DNA of 64,000 nt, taken from assembly GCF_003945595.2 (NCBI RefSeq), contig NW_024104314.1, forward strand, positions 1,054,001 through 1,118,000, read 5' to 3'. The stretch's first letter is position 1. The number at the start of each line of letters is the position of its first letter. A program made the translations under genes and the position numbers. Source of the stretch: Pipra filicauda. Lineage: Eukaryota > Chordata > Aves > Passeriformes > Pipridae. Below the pieces are notes generated by a model that was not told where the DNA came from, ran no database searches, and saw only the letters and a list, made by a program, of their open reading frames with translations. Below are positions 11,213 to 23,900 of the stretch, piece after piece.

Positions 11213-12282
11213 GGAGGCGAAGAACTAATCTGTCTAAAAGAAAAATGTCTGCTGGCATGAGAGACACTGCTGGCATTCAGGCGTCGGGGGCTGCGATTAA
11301 TCAGGCTCCGAGTCGCGCCCAGAGTGTGGCTGAGTTGAGCCAGTTCCTGGAAAGGAAAGGGAAAAGCTCGACAGTGGCACAGAGCTGCCAAATCCCACAC
11401 GGCACGTGGGAGCCAGCCTGGTAACCCCCACCCAGGGTGCCTCAGCAGTTGTAGAGCAGGTGCCCAGGGGTGTGAATCACCTCATGCCACTTCTATTTTG
11501 GGGGGAAAAGGCACAATTTCCCCAGAGGCAGAACTATGGTTCAAGGAAAGCCCAACCTGCTGCTTGAGTGCTAAAAGAGGCTTTAAAAGAACTCCAACAG
11601 TTTTGCAGTAAAATTACTCAGTTTTATGTCACAGCTGTAACAGGAGCAAAGGTGATTAACAGTAAACTCTGGAGAAAATGAAGGATTTTTTTTAGGCCTG
11701 AATTTTTTGAGACTAATTATCAATTTGTTGATATCCTTTCAAAATAATTATGAATTTTACACAGTACCAGATCTCTGGTCACAAGAGAGGATTCCAGTCA
11801 AAGGGAAATGACTCATGGCTGCCTGTGGTTGAAATTAATGAGATGTTTATCTGGAAATATTCTTGTCAGTGGCTTTTCCTTGTATTCCAAGTCAGGACAA
11901 CTGCTTGGAAATCATTGCTGAGGACAGCGGTGCCCTCGCTGTGGTGGCTGCAGGGAGTGGAGGATCAGCTCTGGTAAGTGGAGGATCAGAGGAGTGGTGG
12001 GGTTTAAGGCCAAGAAACCTCTGTCAGACTGTTCCAGCAGACCTGCTGCAGAAAGCAGCCTGTGATAACCCCACAAGTGTTATTTATTGAGGACAGAAGA
12101 GAGAAAGGAGATGACGGGGAAAACCGTCAGCTGTGAGACCTTGGGATGGGGCTCGTTCTTTTTTTAAATTTTTCTTTGCCTGTGAACAGAAAGCCCTTTC
12201 ACATCATGCATTATACGTTCTGTAAGCAGCAGCTCTTCCAGGAGATTTAAATAGACATGGAAGAGAAATCCTTCCCCTGCCT

Positions 12283-12624
12283 GTGCCTGGGGTTACCCCG
12301 CGCGTCATCTTCCCGGGAGAGAAACAGCAGCGGCCGTGTGAGCAGAAGGCTGTGCTTTCTGGATTGCTTCAAAGCCCTGCTCTGCCAACCAGATTATTGA
12401 TCAAGAGGAAACGTCGGCGTTTCAGAAGCTTCCCCAAAAAGGCACGGAGCCTACTCGGCTCCCGTGCGTCACTGGGGATGTTTTTATCCGTGGATTTTCC
12501 GGTGTGTTTAACACAGCCGGGTCGTCCAGGAGGGACCCTGGCAGAATCTCCCTGCCGAGTGACTCACACTCGCACATCATGGGAATATGGGTTGACTTCA
12601 ACATACTGCACTTTTCAACTCTGA
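12283..12624. promoter_or_regulatory. CpG-containing candidate intergenic regulatory segment
   Basis: This stretch has noticeably more CpG (CCGCGCGTC, GCGGCCG, AACGTCGGCG, CTCGGCTCCCGTGCG) than its surroundings and includes an AP-1 site at 12560-12566. A plus-strand open frame of 113 codons spans it, but it contains no recognisable domain and no clear splice logic, so I treat it as non-coding. Retained CpG in intergenic DNA can mark a conserved or unmethylated element. Confidence 0.2.
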
Positions 12625-13903
12625 TTCACGCCACCCCAGGAGAGTAAATAAGGCAACTCCACACACATCTCGGCCGTGACAAGTTGCCTTCCCACTGAAA
12701 AGGTGTCAGGGCAAATGACGCTGCCAGGGAATGGTGTCACCTATAACTTAGCCAGCCACTTCCTAAATAGGGCAAAATGTCTCTTTGCACACAAGTCCCG
12801 TTACAGCCTGGGGTATCTCCCCTCTTGCATGTTGCAGGAGGTCTTTACTAAACTGAAGATGCTGGGCTGACTCCAATGAGTTTTTTTGGCAGATTTCCTA
12901 AAGCCTGGGGTCATTTATTAGCAGTCTGGGGTTGTCACTTCTCAGGCAGATTGTTTCTCCACAGATCACTTCAGAAGGGTGATTCAAAAAAGCAAAGAGC
13001 CTCGCTCATCTGGATGATTCCCACACGCAGGGTAAGCCAGGTCACTGCTGCAGAAGGTGTTACTTGATGCGTTTTGCACCATAGAGACAAAAGTCAGGAC
13101 CAGATTTTTTAAAAGGGATCTAAATGAATTATGTATCTGAAATCAGTTGTTTGGGGAAAAACTCCATTACTGGTACCTGGATGGTGGTGAGTCACCAAAT
13201 TACATCCTCAGGTAGGGGAAATGGGTAGCTGGATAACTAGATGTCTAGTTGCCTGTTAAACCAGCAAAGAAATCCAGATGAAAAGCCTCATGTACCAGTC
13301 AGATGATTTTTTCAGTACAATTTCGCTTCAATCCTGGCTTGCAGGTTAGCCAAGAAAGCCCATGGAAAGTGCCCAGGTGCTCCTTTCAGCTCTCATTCAG
13401 CCTCTGCAGGCAGCGGCAGCCCCTGTCCCGGGTCAGCTCTGGCAGCTCCTGCCAGCACATGGCACTGCAAACCCAGTGACTCAGCATGAATATCTTGGCA
13501 GAAATTATCAAAAGAAGGAAGCCTTAGACACCTCCTGATAGCAGATTGTGGATTTGTGCTTTTTATTTAACCTGATCTGTCATTAAGACCATGTAGCTCT
13601 TGATCTGTGCCTGGAGGCAGCTGGATTACAGGTGATTTTTCTGATTGCAGGTTGCTGATGTGAAGAGGTGAATGTGTTCTTGGGCAGGTTAGCCAAATGG
13701 AGGGGCAGAAGCTATTGAATAAGCATTAAGTGAACTGGGGGTTTAATTCCCAGTGAAAGCCAGCTCCTCCAGTTCTTTTCTCCCTGAGGCTTTAATAAAA
13801 GTCTCAGTCTTATCCTCAAACCTGCAAGAGAGAAATAACCCCAGCAGCATAATTAGTGCATGCTATGCCACCTCTTACAGTGCTGTAATACTGTCTTTCT
13901 TTC

Positions 13904-13923
13904 AAAATAAATAAATAAATAAA
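13904..13923. repeat. AAAT tetranucleotide microsatellite
   Basis: Five or so AAAT units lie in intergenic DNA. Confidence 0.8.
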
Positions 13924-16569
13924 GAAAACCCCCCTCATTTGATTACATGTTCTGTTCTTTCCTTCAGCCTTGTCAACATGAAGCACAGAGATTGCCTAAT
14001 CTGTTCTCGTTATTCAATTATGTGACTGCGGTAGCAGCGCTGGCTTCTGGCTGTATCCCATCACGGCTGGCACCACATTCCTGCCCAGCCTCCAAGCACT
14101 TCAGACTCAGGTGGGTAAGGGGAGTGTGTCCCTGCATTTGGAAGTGTGTCCTCACATTCTCTGCCCATCAGGTGCTGCAAGTGGTCAGCAAACACTGGAA
14201 TAAGGACATGACTTGGATCCAGCTGAGGGGTTGGTGAGTGGAGTGCTGGGTCCCCAGCATCCAGGTTCGTGGCTCAGGGGGATGTCAGCCAAGCCCTTGA
14301 AGAGGAGGCAAGTGGAGGCGTTGGATGCCCACACCCTCCCTGGCACGGCTGCTCCCTGGGTGTGCAAGCTGGGATTTGTGCTCTGGCATCCTCCCTGTGC
14401 TCCCGGGATTGCTCCCAGCCCTGGGGTGCAGGGCAGCCAGGCTACACAGTGTGCTGGGGCTGGGTCCAGCTGCTGGGTGCTGGCAGCTCCCAGTGGGAGC
14501 TGAGCTCCAGCCCTGGCACAAGTCCTCCTCTGGCCAGCCAACCTCTCCTGCCCTCAGGGGACAGCTGCAGCCCACATGTATCTGGGGGTGGTGTCTTAAT
14601 CCAGCCACTTAAAAAACCCAATAAAAAAGTGCTTTCGCTAAAATGCTGCTCAAGGAAGGACAGAGAAGCCCAGCTGTATGGCTCAACAGCACAGAGGATT
14701 GTTGAGCTTCAGTGATGTTATACCAGATGAATTTATCCTCTCAGCCTTAGTCAAACTGTCTGCATACCTGGTCCCTAAATCACTGTCTTTATTGTCTTGT
14801 TATTTATCTGTCTCCCTCACAGAGCTATTAAAGTCCAGGGATTAAGAACGTAAAATGTCTCTCCAAGACAGAGCCTGTGCCCTCTGCTGTTGACAGTTTC
14901 CCCATGTGAGCCCTCCACGGCGTAGCTGTGTACACCAGAGAAGGAAATAAGAAGAACTTGGTCCCCATGGCTTAAGCCCTGAGACACAAGGTGCTTTTCT
15001 TCCTCTGCCACTTGCAAGGAAATGAATCACCATCAGGACGGCATCTTCTGTGTGAGGTTGGTGTAGCTCTGGGAAATGGTCCCTGGCAGAGTGATGGAGG
15101 TTTGATGGGGCTTAGAAAGAGCCACTTGCATCAATAGCTTTGCACAAGCACTTCGGTTCTCTATAGTTTTCATTAAGTAAAGACCTGCAGAGGCACAGAG
15201 TGATATATTTTCTACTGAGTCAGTCCCCTTTGACTGCATCTGAGCAGCTTTGCCTTGGGGGTAACACAGACCTTGTGGGGCTCCTGCTCTGAGGCTGAAT
15301 TCTTCCAGCACTAGGACTGTAACAGGGACTGTAGCTGTAACCAGGACTGCAATTGGGAAAACTTTGAAAAAGAAGGGAATTCAGCTGGAATTTGGTGCTT
15401 GTGTTTCTTAGGCTTTGAGCATCCCCACCTAAATTCACAGGGTGCTGAAGGATAAGGCGCCTGTTTTCCTCTGTTCTCATTTCGTTTGCTTTGTTTGGGC
15501 CCTGTCATAGCAGCTCTTGGGCCCAGGCCCAGCACTTAGCAGCAGTAGCACAGGAATTGATTTCAGCAGAAGCAGACAATTTCCTAAATTATTAATGTTA
15601 ATAGTGGACAAACCACAGGACACAAGCAAAAATATACAGAACAAAGAGCTGAAGAAAAGCAAGAGGATGGCAGCTGGAAGCATCAGGGCAATGAGAGACA
15701 GAACAGGGAGAGATGTCCCAGGTGACTGGGACCAAGATGGAGCACACACAAAAAAGGTTTTGGGAAAATCCAAAAGCAAAGCAGTGCACCCCTTGGAGAT
15801 GTTCCCAATTGCTATGGATACATTCACTGTTATTATCAGGGTTTTATAACCAGCAACAAGCAGCTCACACTCAGAAATTTGTGCGTGACAAAAAATATGT
15901 GCCCCATGCCTGTATCAGAAACCAGCTGGGGGGCAGGGGACACTACTGTGTTGTCCCCATCCCCTGTGTGGGGTTAGTCCTTGAGGTTACCTGGTCCATA
16001 CCACACTGGGTAGGTCGCTGGCAGCCTGCCTGGCGCGTCCTAGTTGTGTTTCTCAGAACCCCTTCGTGTTTTCAGCTGATTTGCTTTGACATCAGCAGCC
16101 GGCAAGAAGTTCTCTGTGTCGGGGTGCGTGGGAGTGCTATGTGACACCTTAATCATGCTAAACAGGAACACACATTCAGATTTCCTCGGCGTTTCAAAGA
16201 AATGTGATTTCCTTTGTGCTGCAAAGAAAGACTTGACTTGATTGCGGCTCTCTGTGGAGATCAGCTCTGGTGGCTGTGAATTAGGGTGCCAGGATCTCAT
16301 TCAGGGAAAGAAAGGGAGATAAAACACACTGGGCTTTGGAGCTGCAACCACCAGGGTTAAATTTCTTGCTGGTAACTGGGGGTCATTTTGAGGAGAGCTG
16401 TTTAATTTAATTGGCCAATTTATCAAGAAATCAGATTTTGTTCAGAAATAAAGATCTGTATACAGTCAAAGTATCAAGAAATATCCTATTGAATCCCAAC
16501 TTTGGAAACAGTTGTTAGTCATTTAGCACAGGCATTAGAACCTAATGTAAAATCCAAATGAGTGACTCA

Positions 16570-19500
16570 CTTGTTAACTTATTTCTCCTCCCTGTATGGG
16601 TAATGAACAATTTCAATCCCAGTGAAAACTCAACTAGGGATGTGTATAAATCAGTACAGATATAACTGAGCATTTGCTGACCCACATGAGATGAAATAAT
16701 GGCAGGGAAGGGTTGTGAGAGCCCTCCTAGCACAGGGCCGGGCGAAGAGTGATGATGATGTAGGGTGGGATTTTATAGCTGGTATTATTTGTGATATGTG
16801 GCAAGGCCATTGGGAAAGCTGGATTTTCTGGTGTGTTCCTCCTGCTGCCAGCCTTGCTCATCCCAATGCACAGGACTGCTTGGATGCTCAACACAAAAAT
16901 GCTTTTAATTTTTTTCTGATTTGAGAGATCCCATTAAAAACACTACATTTAGTAAATTACCACGCATGGTAGTAAGAAAAGCTCCTGTTAGATCTGATAA
17001 ATGAATTTGAATGATTATGCTCAATTTAGCAAAGGGCCGTGTTCCTGCTAGACATGCACCCAAAGCTTTGGGCTGAAACGGGGTGTTGCCCAGGAACCCT
17101 TGTCGGGGGCAGTGAGGTTTGCCATGGGTTTCACCAGACGTGATAATTGTTGCTGCCCAACAGTTTTAGTTTTCAGCACCGGATTAGCTGTTGCCTAACC
17201 CTGTTCTCATAGCGTGCAGAAAAAGTAGGTCACTCAAGACAGCAGGTATTGCTCGGTTTGGAAATCCACTTCTGCACGACACAGTTCAGCAGCTCCTCTA
17301 GAGGAAGGATCACATCTGTTGCCACCAGGCTCCTACCCAAGCTGCCACTTCAAAAGAGCAGTGACGTGCATTCTTCTCCCCAGTGTAGTGTGAGGATGCT
17401 TTTCCCTTTTCCCAGGTGGACTGCTCTGAGACAAGGAATGTGCCCTTCTCTCTTCAGTGGCAATGATCTTTCTGTTTTAATTCAGAGTAATGATAGGCTT
17501 GCCTTGCTCTCTGAATTGTGGTCTGGATTTCCAGTCTCAGGCTGGGAAATGACATCTCTGCTCAAGGGCAAGGTGAATGCAGGATGAATTCCTCCTCCCA
17601 TGCCTTGGTCTCTCTGCAATATCCAAAAGCCAGGCACTGCCCAGGAGCAGGATAAGCCCTGCTGAGGGGCTGCTGAGGGCCCCTGGGCTGCACGGTGGTG
17701 TCCAGAGCCCAGGGACAGCAGGATAGTCCACCATGGGGGTGGTTGCTGGTGAAGCAGCACTGCCCTGGAAAGCAGGACAGTACAGACTGTCAGAAGCAGG
17801 GTGGGCTTGTCCTATCAGCCTCTTAAGAGGAGTTCAGCACCGGATTGACAGCGCTGGATGTTTTTCCATGACGAACTGCTCTTTCCCACGGTGCTCAGGT
17901 GCTCTCCTTCGCCTTGCTCAGGGGGATTAAGGCAGATTGCAGACCCAGGCAGGAGCTTTTCCACAGCCCCTTTGCTGTGTTGCCACACAGTCCACACCCA
18001 GATGGGTTTTCTCTCCCCTCCCGCTCTTGCTGTATTTAAGCTCTTCACGTTGTTGGCCCATATAACAGGAGGCAGGCCCGTGGTGGCATGTTTTGGAGCA
18101 ATTGCAAACAGCAAAGGGTTCTTAGTCCCTCAGCTAAAACACACCTACTTGCATCTTTGTATGGGTTGGAGGGCAGTGCTGGCATCAGGCCAGTGTCCAT
18201 CACTGCTCTTTCTCCCTGGATAGAGCAAGGGGCCTCTCTCTACCCATTTGACAGAGCTTGGGGATCAGCATAATTTTAGAGCTGGGGTTAGGCAGTCACA
18301 CAGAATCACCTGTGTAAAAATACAGTGCAGGGAATGTTAGCTAAGCTTCACTTAGATCACTGCAGATGTGTTATTTTGGGACACATTCATACTGTGCAGT
18401 CCTTATTCAGACAAAACTGCAATTGACGTAATTTTTTCCATAATGTTGCTTTTATTTGAAATCATATCTATACATCTTGTACAAATCAAACTAATAATAA
18501 GCATTTCCATGTCAGAATCTACTTATGGATTAATTTTGGAATTTACTTTATAGACATGATTTGACTTCAGTGGGATTTGTGTCCTTAAAAGGACTGCAGC
18601 AACAGGGGACAAATGCTAGAGAGTGGCTTTCTGTCTATAATTCAACATATTTGTTTGTGGAACCCTGAACAATGTTCTAATCTTCCATCTGAAAACTGCC
18701 TTGTCACCTCTTGATTTACAGCATTTTCCTTTGCCTTTCCTCTCTACGACTCAGTTGGTATTTCTTACAAGGCAGGTATTGTCAAATCTCTTTCTTGAAA
18801 CATATAATAACCACCTTTTGTATTGAACAGGCATATAAATTACTCAGCTTATATGACAGAACAGAAAATAAAGAGTTGAGAATCTGGCAGAGATGCCAAA
18901 GAGTGATGTTATTATAACCTTACTGTGAAAGATTTGCCAACAGAAAGTTATGTATCAGTGAGGTAACCAATGACAATATTCCCTTTATTACACCAAATAA
19001 CGGAAAATATTATTGTAGGATGTATTTCCAGACAAATCCCAACTCTCTTATTGGGATGTTCAGTAGCCATGCTTGTGCATAACAGATGGGATTCATAACT
19101 TAAATAGACCCCAGGCATTGAAAGACACATGGTCACAGGGGCTGCGCCTGTCAGCGTTGCAGACGTATTATTCAGATCTTCTTGGGAATTTTTCCAAGAT
19201 GTTTGTTTTTAAGTGGGAAATAGTGTTCCTGCAAAATTGAAATCTCACAGATTTTCAGATTTTCCTTCATGAAAATTTTACCAGGAATAGAATAGCTATT
19301 TCAAGGGAGAGTGGTCAAAATGAAACCAAATCACAGTGCTGGGCTTGGAGCATTTTCACACATTCATCCATCCATCCATCTATCCATCCATCCATCCATC
19401 CTTGCCTGCACTGCCAACAGATGTATGGGATTTATGTTCAGATGCTTTGTCCCTCCGGTTTCTGTGAACAGGCTTGGCTCATCTTCTGAGTAGAAGCAAT

Positions 19501-20296
19501 GCATCCACCCTGGCAGCCAGGAAACACCACGACCCTGGGCAAAGAGGCAAAAGGAAACAGAATGTACACTTTGAGGAAAAGCTGAAGATTTCAGTTTATA
19601 AGGGAAAAGAAGATTATAGGGTTGAGAGGCAGCTTACAGAAAAGCACCTGTAGCTGCCTCTCCATGCCAAGCCTCTCCTCAAACTGCTCAGCCCGCTTTA
19701 AGCCTCAGAATCAAGTGCAAGAGTAATCAGGACAGCACAGCACAGACATGGAAACAGAACCCCAAAGCATGATCTAACCAGCTCTGTTCTCGTTTGCTGA
19801 CTGCATCCCAAGGCAACCCTGTTACCTGGGAATGGTGGGAATGGCTAACATCACCTGCAGCACCCGATCAGTAACGAGCAGCATTTCCATCAGCGCTTTC
19901 CGCTTGATTTATCGGTGCCTGCAAACATCACCTGACTTTGGATGGAGGCTTGAGATCAATCTGGCTAAAGTGGAAAAAAAAGAGCTAAAAGTCCTTGGTC
20001 GCCGTTGATTCCCGGTTGGGATTTGGTGCACGGCTCCACCTCATGGCAACTGCACAAATGTGCAAGGAAAGAGTCAGAGCTGTGGTTTGGCCTCGGAGGG
20101 TGAGAAATGACAACGTTTCCTTCTTTGTAAAATAATCGCTGAGTGTCACCAAATCAAACAGACTTAACCGAGACTCTGGAAATCAGGCTCAGGTACAGCC
20201 GAAATCTCAGTGTTGAGTTTTTACTGCTCAAGGCATGAAAGTCGCACACAGGCTTTGGCTGCTCTGTGTCCTTTCCCCCCCTGCATTAGTGGTGAG
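16570..20296. other. intergenic DNA
   Basis: No gene was recognised. The part from about 19860 to 19925 is CpG-bearing and looks less degenerate than the flanks, but carries no identifiable motif set. A TCCA microsatellite lies at 19364-19402. Confidence 0.55.
19364..19402. repeat. TCCA tetranucleotide microsatellite
   Basis: About nine TCCA units occur, with one TCTA interruption. It encodes the Ser/Ile/His/Pro run seen in a chance open frame here. Confidence 0.9.
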
Positions 20297-20436
20297 TATC
20301 ACAGGATCATTTAGGTTGAAAAAGCCTTCTAAGATCATCAAGTCCAGCCATTAACCCAGCACTGCCAAGCCCAACACTAAATCACACCCCCAAGTGTCTA
20401 CACTCCTTTTAAATGCCTCCAGGGATGGGGACTGCG
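20297..20436 (-). mobile_element. CR1 LINE 3'-end fragment (minus orientation)
   Basis: The sequence runs through the hallmark segments of the avian CR1 3' region read in reverse complement: TCACAGGATCATTTAGGTTG, then AAGATCATCAAGTCCAGCC, ACCCAGCACTGCCAAG and CCTCCAGGGATGGGGAC. CR1 elements are 5'-truncated LINEs that dominate bird genomes. The element's 3' end lies at the lower coordinate. Scattered mismatches and a missing terminal microsatellite show it is an old, dead copy. This is the best single marker that the host is a bird or close reptile relative. Confidence 0.92.
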
Positions 20437-23400
20437 TGGCAGAAGTTTAAAGTGTTATGGACTCAGTAATTGAGACTTGTTTATCGTCCGATTCCTCGCA
20501 GGCTCCATATCCCGTGGGATGTCCAGCACCGATTGCAGGAGTTCCTGTGGCTGGTCCCCAGCAGCCCGAAGGCTGCCGAGGCAGGAGCCGGGTGGCTGGG
20601 GACAGCTCCGGGCACCCCTCCCGAGCAGTGCCACTGTCCCCTCAGAGCCCGCACACCAGCTCCGCGTTCCTCAATCTCTGCTGCCCTCGCATGGCACGTC
20701 TAGGAAAGAAAATGAGCCCGTTTTGGGCAAATCCAAAGGCAGGGTTTGAACAGGACATCTGCCATAGTGACCACCACTGCGGGCTCCAGGCAGTTTGGCA
20801 AGTGCTGATGGTCGTGACCCTTTCTGCAGTAATAATGCTGAAACATTGATCATCGCAGCACTTGGGCACATTCAAAGCCATGTTCAGTAATAAATTGGAG
20901 CTTCTCTAAAATAGATCTTGAAATACAGACCTAACAAACCAACCCATCGATCTGCACGTGTGCAGGCAGGGAGTCCTTGCCTGCTCTTTGGTAAGTGGCT
21001 TTTTTTCCCCCTTTATAATGTCATTTTGCTCTTCACTAATGCTCTCTGTTCAAGGTTATCAGGAAGCTAATCAGCTAGACCTCCCAAGAGCAAATCATTA
21101 CCTAGGAAAATATTACTCATCCTGAAGACCAAACACAGCCTCGAGCCCTGCCTTGAATAGATATTAAAGAAGGCTGTTCCAATCTGATGGTAACAATAAA
21201 AATTTCTTTTGCATTAGGGTCTTCTTACTGCTGTTACTAGTAAACATTGCATTTGATAAAATTATCAAATTATAGAGGTAACTATCAAGAAAGTCTGAAT
21301 TGAGCCTGTTTCTCAACTATGAGAAACTTTGATGCTCTGAGTGCAGTCAGACAGTATCCCAGCTCCATTTCTAGTTATAAATTTGTGGAGTTTTGCTTTT
21401 GTTTTATTTAAGCTTAATTTTAAGCAAGGCTGTTGTTACTGTTCTCCTCTCCCTGTGGTTAAATCCCAAGGTAATATTTGCAGTATGATGCACACCTGTG
21501 TGTGTGCTCTTGTAGCAATTATTAAACCTGAAGAAAACTCGATGTACAATGGATAGTAACATACAGTGTGCAAAGGACTGAACCTGCTGTCCCGTGGGAT
21601 ATGTGCCATATGCAAATAGAGGTCACATGTGCAAGAGCAGATTTGAGAAGATAAGCTGCTAAACTGGCCTATCTCTGGGAGAAAGTCAAGCTGGCAGACT
21701 AGAACAGCTGAGCTAATAGCTAAACTGATCTTTAATCCATCTTTGTTGTAAACTACCTAAAAAGAGATCACTAGGCACTAAGCAGCTTGTGTGGATGAGT
21801 TAAATGATAAAACCTGAGAAAAATCCCTGGGAAACTGGGAAAGCCAAAATTTTGAAGCATCAAAACTACTGGAATGGCATAATTGTATCCAGTGCAAGGA
21901 GGAAAAAAGGCAGTCTTCTTTCCTTGGTACCAGGCAAACAAAACATGTCTGGAGTTACTCTGGATTAGTTCCTTGATCTGGTTTACCATGTGCCCATTCA
22001 AATGCAGCAGCCTTGGGAAGAAAAGGTAACTGGTGATGGTGGGATAGAAGTGTTGTGGCACAGACAGAAAGGGAGCATCTTCTCTGGTTGTTGTAAGGTT
22101 TCATAGCTGTCAGAGGGCTAGAGTAGATCTTGTGCTGGTGGCTGTTGGGGTGGTGAGGTGACTTTGCTGATGCAGATAGATTTTTTCATGTGTCCCCTTT
22201 GAAAGTCAAAAAGGTGCAGCGTGAAGAGGCACTTAAAGCCAAGCCAGAAACTCGTACAGTTCTGCTGAGGTAGCAACATTTCTACTAAATAAATCCTGAG
22301 CAGAAAGTCTGCTAATACTGGATGTAGGCAGTGAGTGGCATTGTGGTATCACAGAAGAAGCAGCAGTGCCACAAACTGAGATGATTAGACACAGCTGAGA
22401 GGCTGAGGAGAGGTTATTCTCAGGATGGGGATCCTACCTGTGTCCAGTGTTCTGCTCATACACCCCTCCATGATAAGCTGTTACACTCCAGCTTTTGGAA
22501 ATAAGTATCATTTGCCAGTGAATCTTGTGTTGCTCCTTCATCTCTGCCCTGCAGCCCCCAGGGATATGGAAGGCAGGCATATCTCTCCTCTCTCCCTGTG
22601 GACTGATGAGCCTCCCTCATGTCCTGTAGGAACACACTGCACAAGTAACAGATCTTGGTGATGGAAACGTTTGGACTGGTACGTTTGGACTCACTGAACC
22701 ATGACTGGTTTATCATTAAAAGGGATGATGGCATAGATGGCACTAGAAGAAAGCACACAGATCCTGGTATGTGTAGCAAAGCAAGTGTCAGAATGCTGAC
22801 AAATATCGTGGGTGGTATTTTAACCTCCTGGGAGAGGAGAATTTTAGGAATCTGAATCATGCAAAGCTGCTCACTGGTGTTTCTGGGTCACTGGCTTGAC
22901 ACCAGGGCAGCCAGGAGCTCCTGGAAGGGTTGCTGAGGGCTCTAGACAGGAGGAATGGAACTGGAGCTGGAGCAAGTTTGATGTCTGAGGCTCACAGTCC
23001 ACACCGCACAACCTTCCAGCTTGAGGAAATGCAGCAGGAGAGACATATAAATGTAATGTGACATATATGAATAGGAATATTACTTTGCCAGTCTCCTCCT
23101 GTGTTATATTCTCAATGGCAGAACCTATAAATCACCAGCTCTGTTATGTTTTATTATCTGTAAGTACAGGATAGGGCCAATATTGTTGTAAAATTCAATT
23201 TATCACACTAATTCTAAACCTCAGTGCTGTAACATTGACTTTCTCTTTATTACACAATCCTTTGCCTTCAGGAAATCAGTATAGAAGATGTTAAAGTTGC
23301 CATAAACAACTGATGCTTTTAAATACATTTCTTTTTTTGATAACATGATTGTATCATATGGTGGCTGAAAAAAGAGAAGTATAAATTAGTTGGTATATTG

Positions 23401-23624
23401 GCCTCAGAATTACAAATAGTTTTTTTCAGTGCTACACTCAAACAGATTTAGTTTTTAAATACAGCAACGTAATTTTTGATAGCACAGATTCCATCTGTGG
23501 TAAAATAATAACAGTGCTGGTTGTAACGATACTGCTGCAGTAGTGGTGTTATCTCACTGATAAATGCTGTATCACAAATACTGCCTCCTGCACTCCTGAA
23601 GCAAGAAGATCTCAGCAAAGTGAA
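20437..23624. other. intergenic DNA
   Basis: No gene, RNA gene or repeat family was recognised between the CR1 fragment and the MIR-like element. Open frames in this stretch are short and unsupported. Confidence 0.55.
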
Positions 23625-23780
23625 GTATCCACCTCTCCATTTTACAGCTGGGGAAACTGAGGCACAGAGGGTTTGCCCAGAGTCCCCAGGGAGCAGTTGT
23701 GGAGCTGGGGACAGAAGAGCGCAGCTGTGGCTGCCATCCCAGGAGGAAGCTTGTCCTGACATGCAAATCCCGTGCTGTGC
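23625..23780 (+). mobile_element. MIR-like ancient SINE fragment
   Basis: CATTTTACAGCTGGGGAAAC followed by TGAGGCACAGAGGGTTTGCC and then AGAGTCCCCAGGGAGCA matches, with scattered changes, the conserved core and right part of the amniote MIR SINE. The later TGACATGCAAATCCCGTGCT fits the region near its 3' end. MIRs are tRNA-derived SINEs that stopped moving early in amniote history. Only the core to 3' half is recognisable, in plus orientation. Confidence 0.75.
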
Positions 23781-23900
23781 AGACCACCTGCCCCCTTGCA
23801 GGGACTCTGGTGAGGGGACTGGGAAGCTCACGTTGCAGTGAGATGTTCTGAGTGCCTCGAAAAAGGCTCACAGTCCTCCGCAGTGACGCTGCTCTCCCAG

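Larger units (their letters stand above)
8184..16569. promoter_or_regulatory. intergenic block with clustered AP-1 heptamers
   Basis: Eight exact TGACTCA or TGAGTCA heptamers were read at 8184, 10590, 11809, 12560, 13188, 13477, 15216 and 16563. Roughly one is expected by chance in 8.4 kb. The 13477 copy reads TGACTCAGCA, which also fits a bZIP/MAF half site. No gene was recognised in the block. AP-1 clustering is typical of distal enhancers in immune and stress-responsive loci, so a role for CMIP or PLCG2 is possible but inferred. Confidence 0.3.

Noticed and set aside
14185..14715. Open frames of 95-148 codons on both strands
   Set aside because: The region is GC-rich with CTGG/CCAG-type composition. 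Multiple frames are open at once, which is typical of chance.
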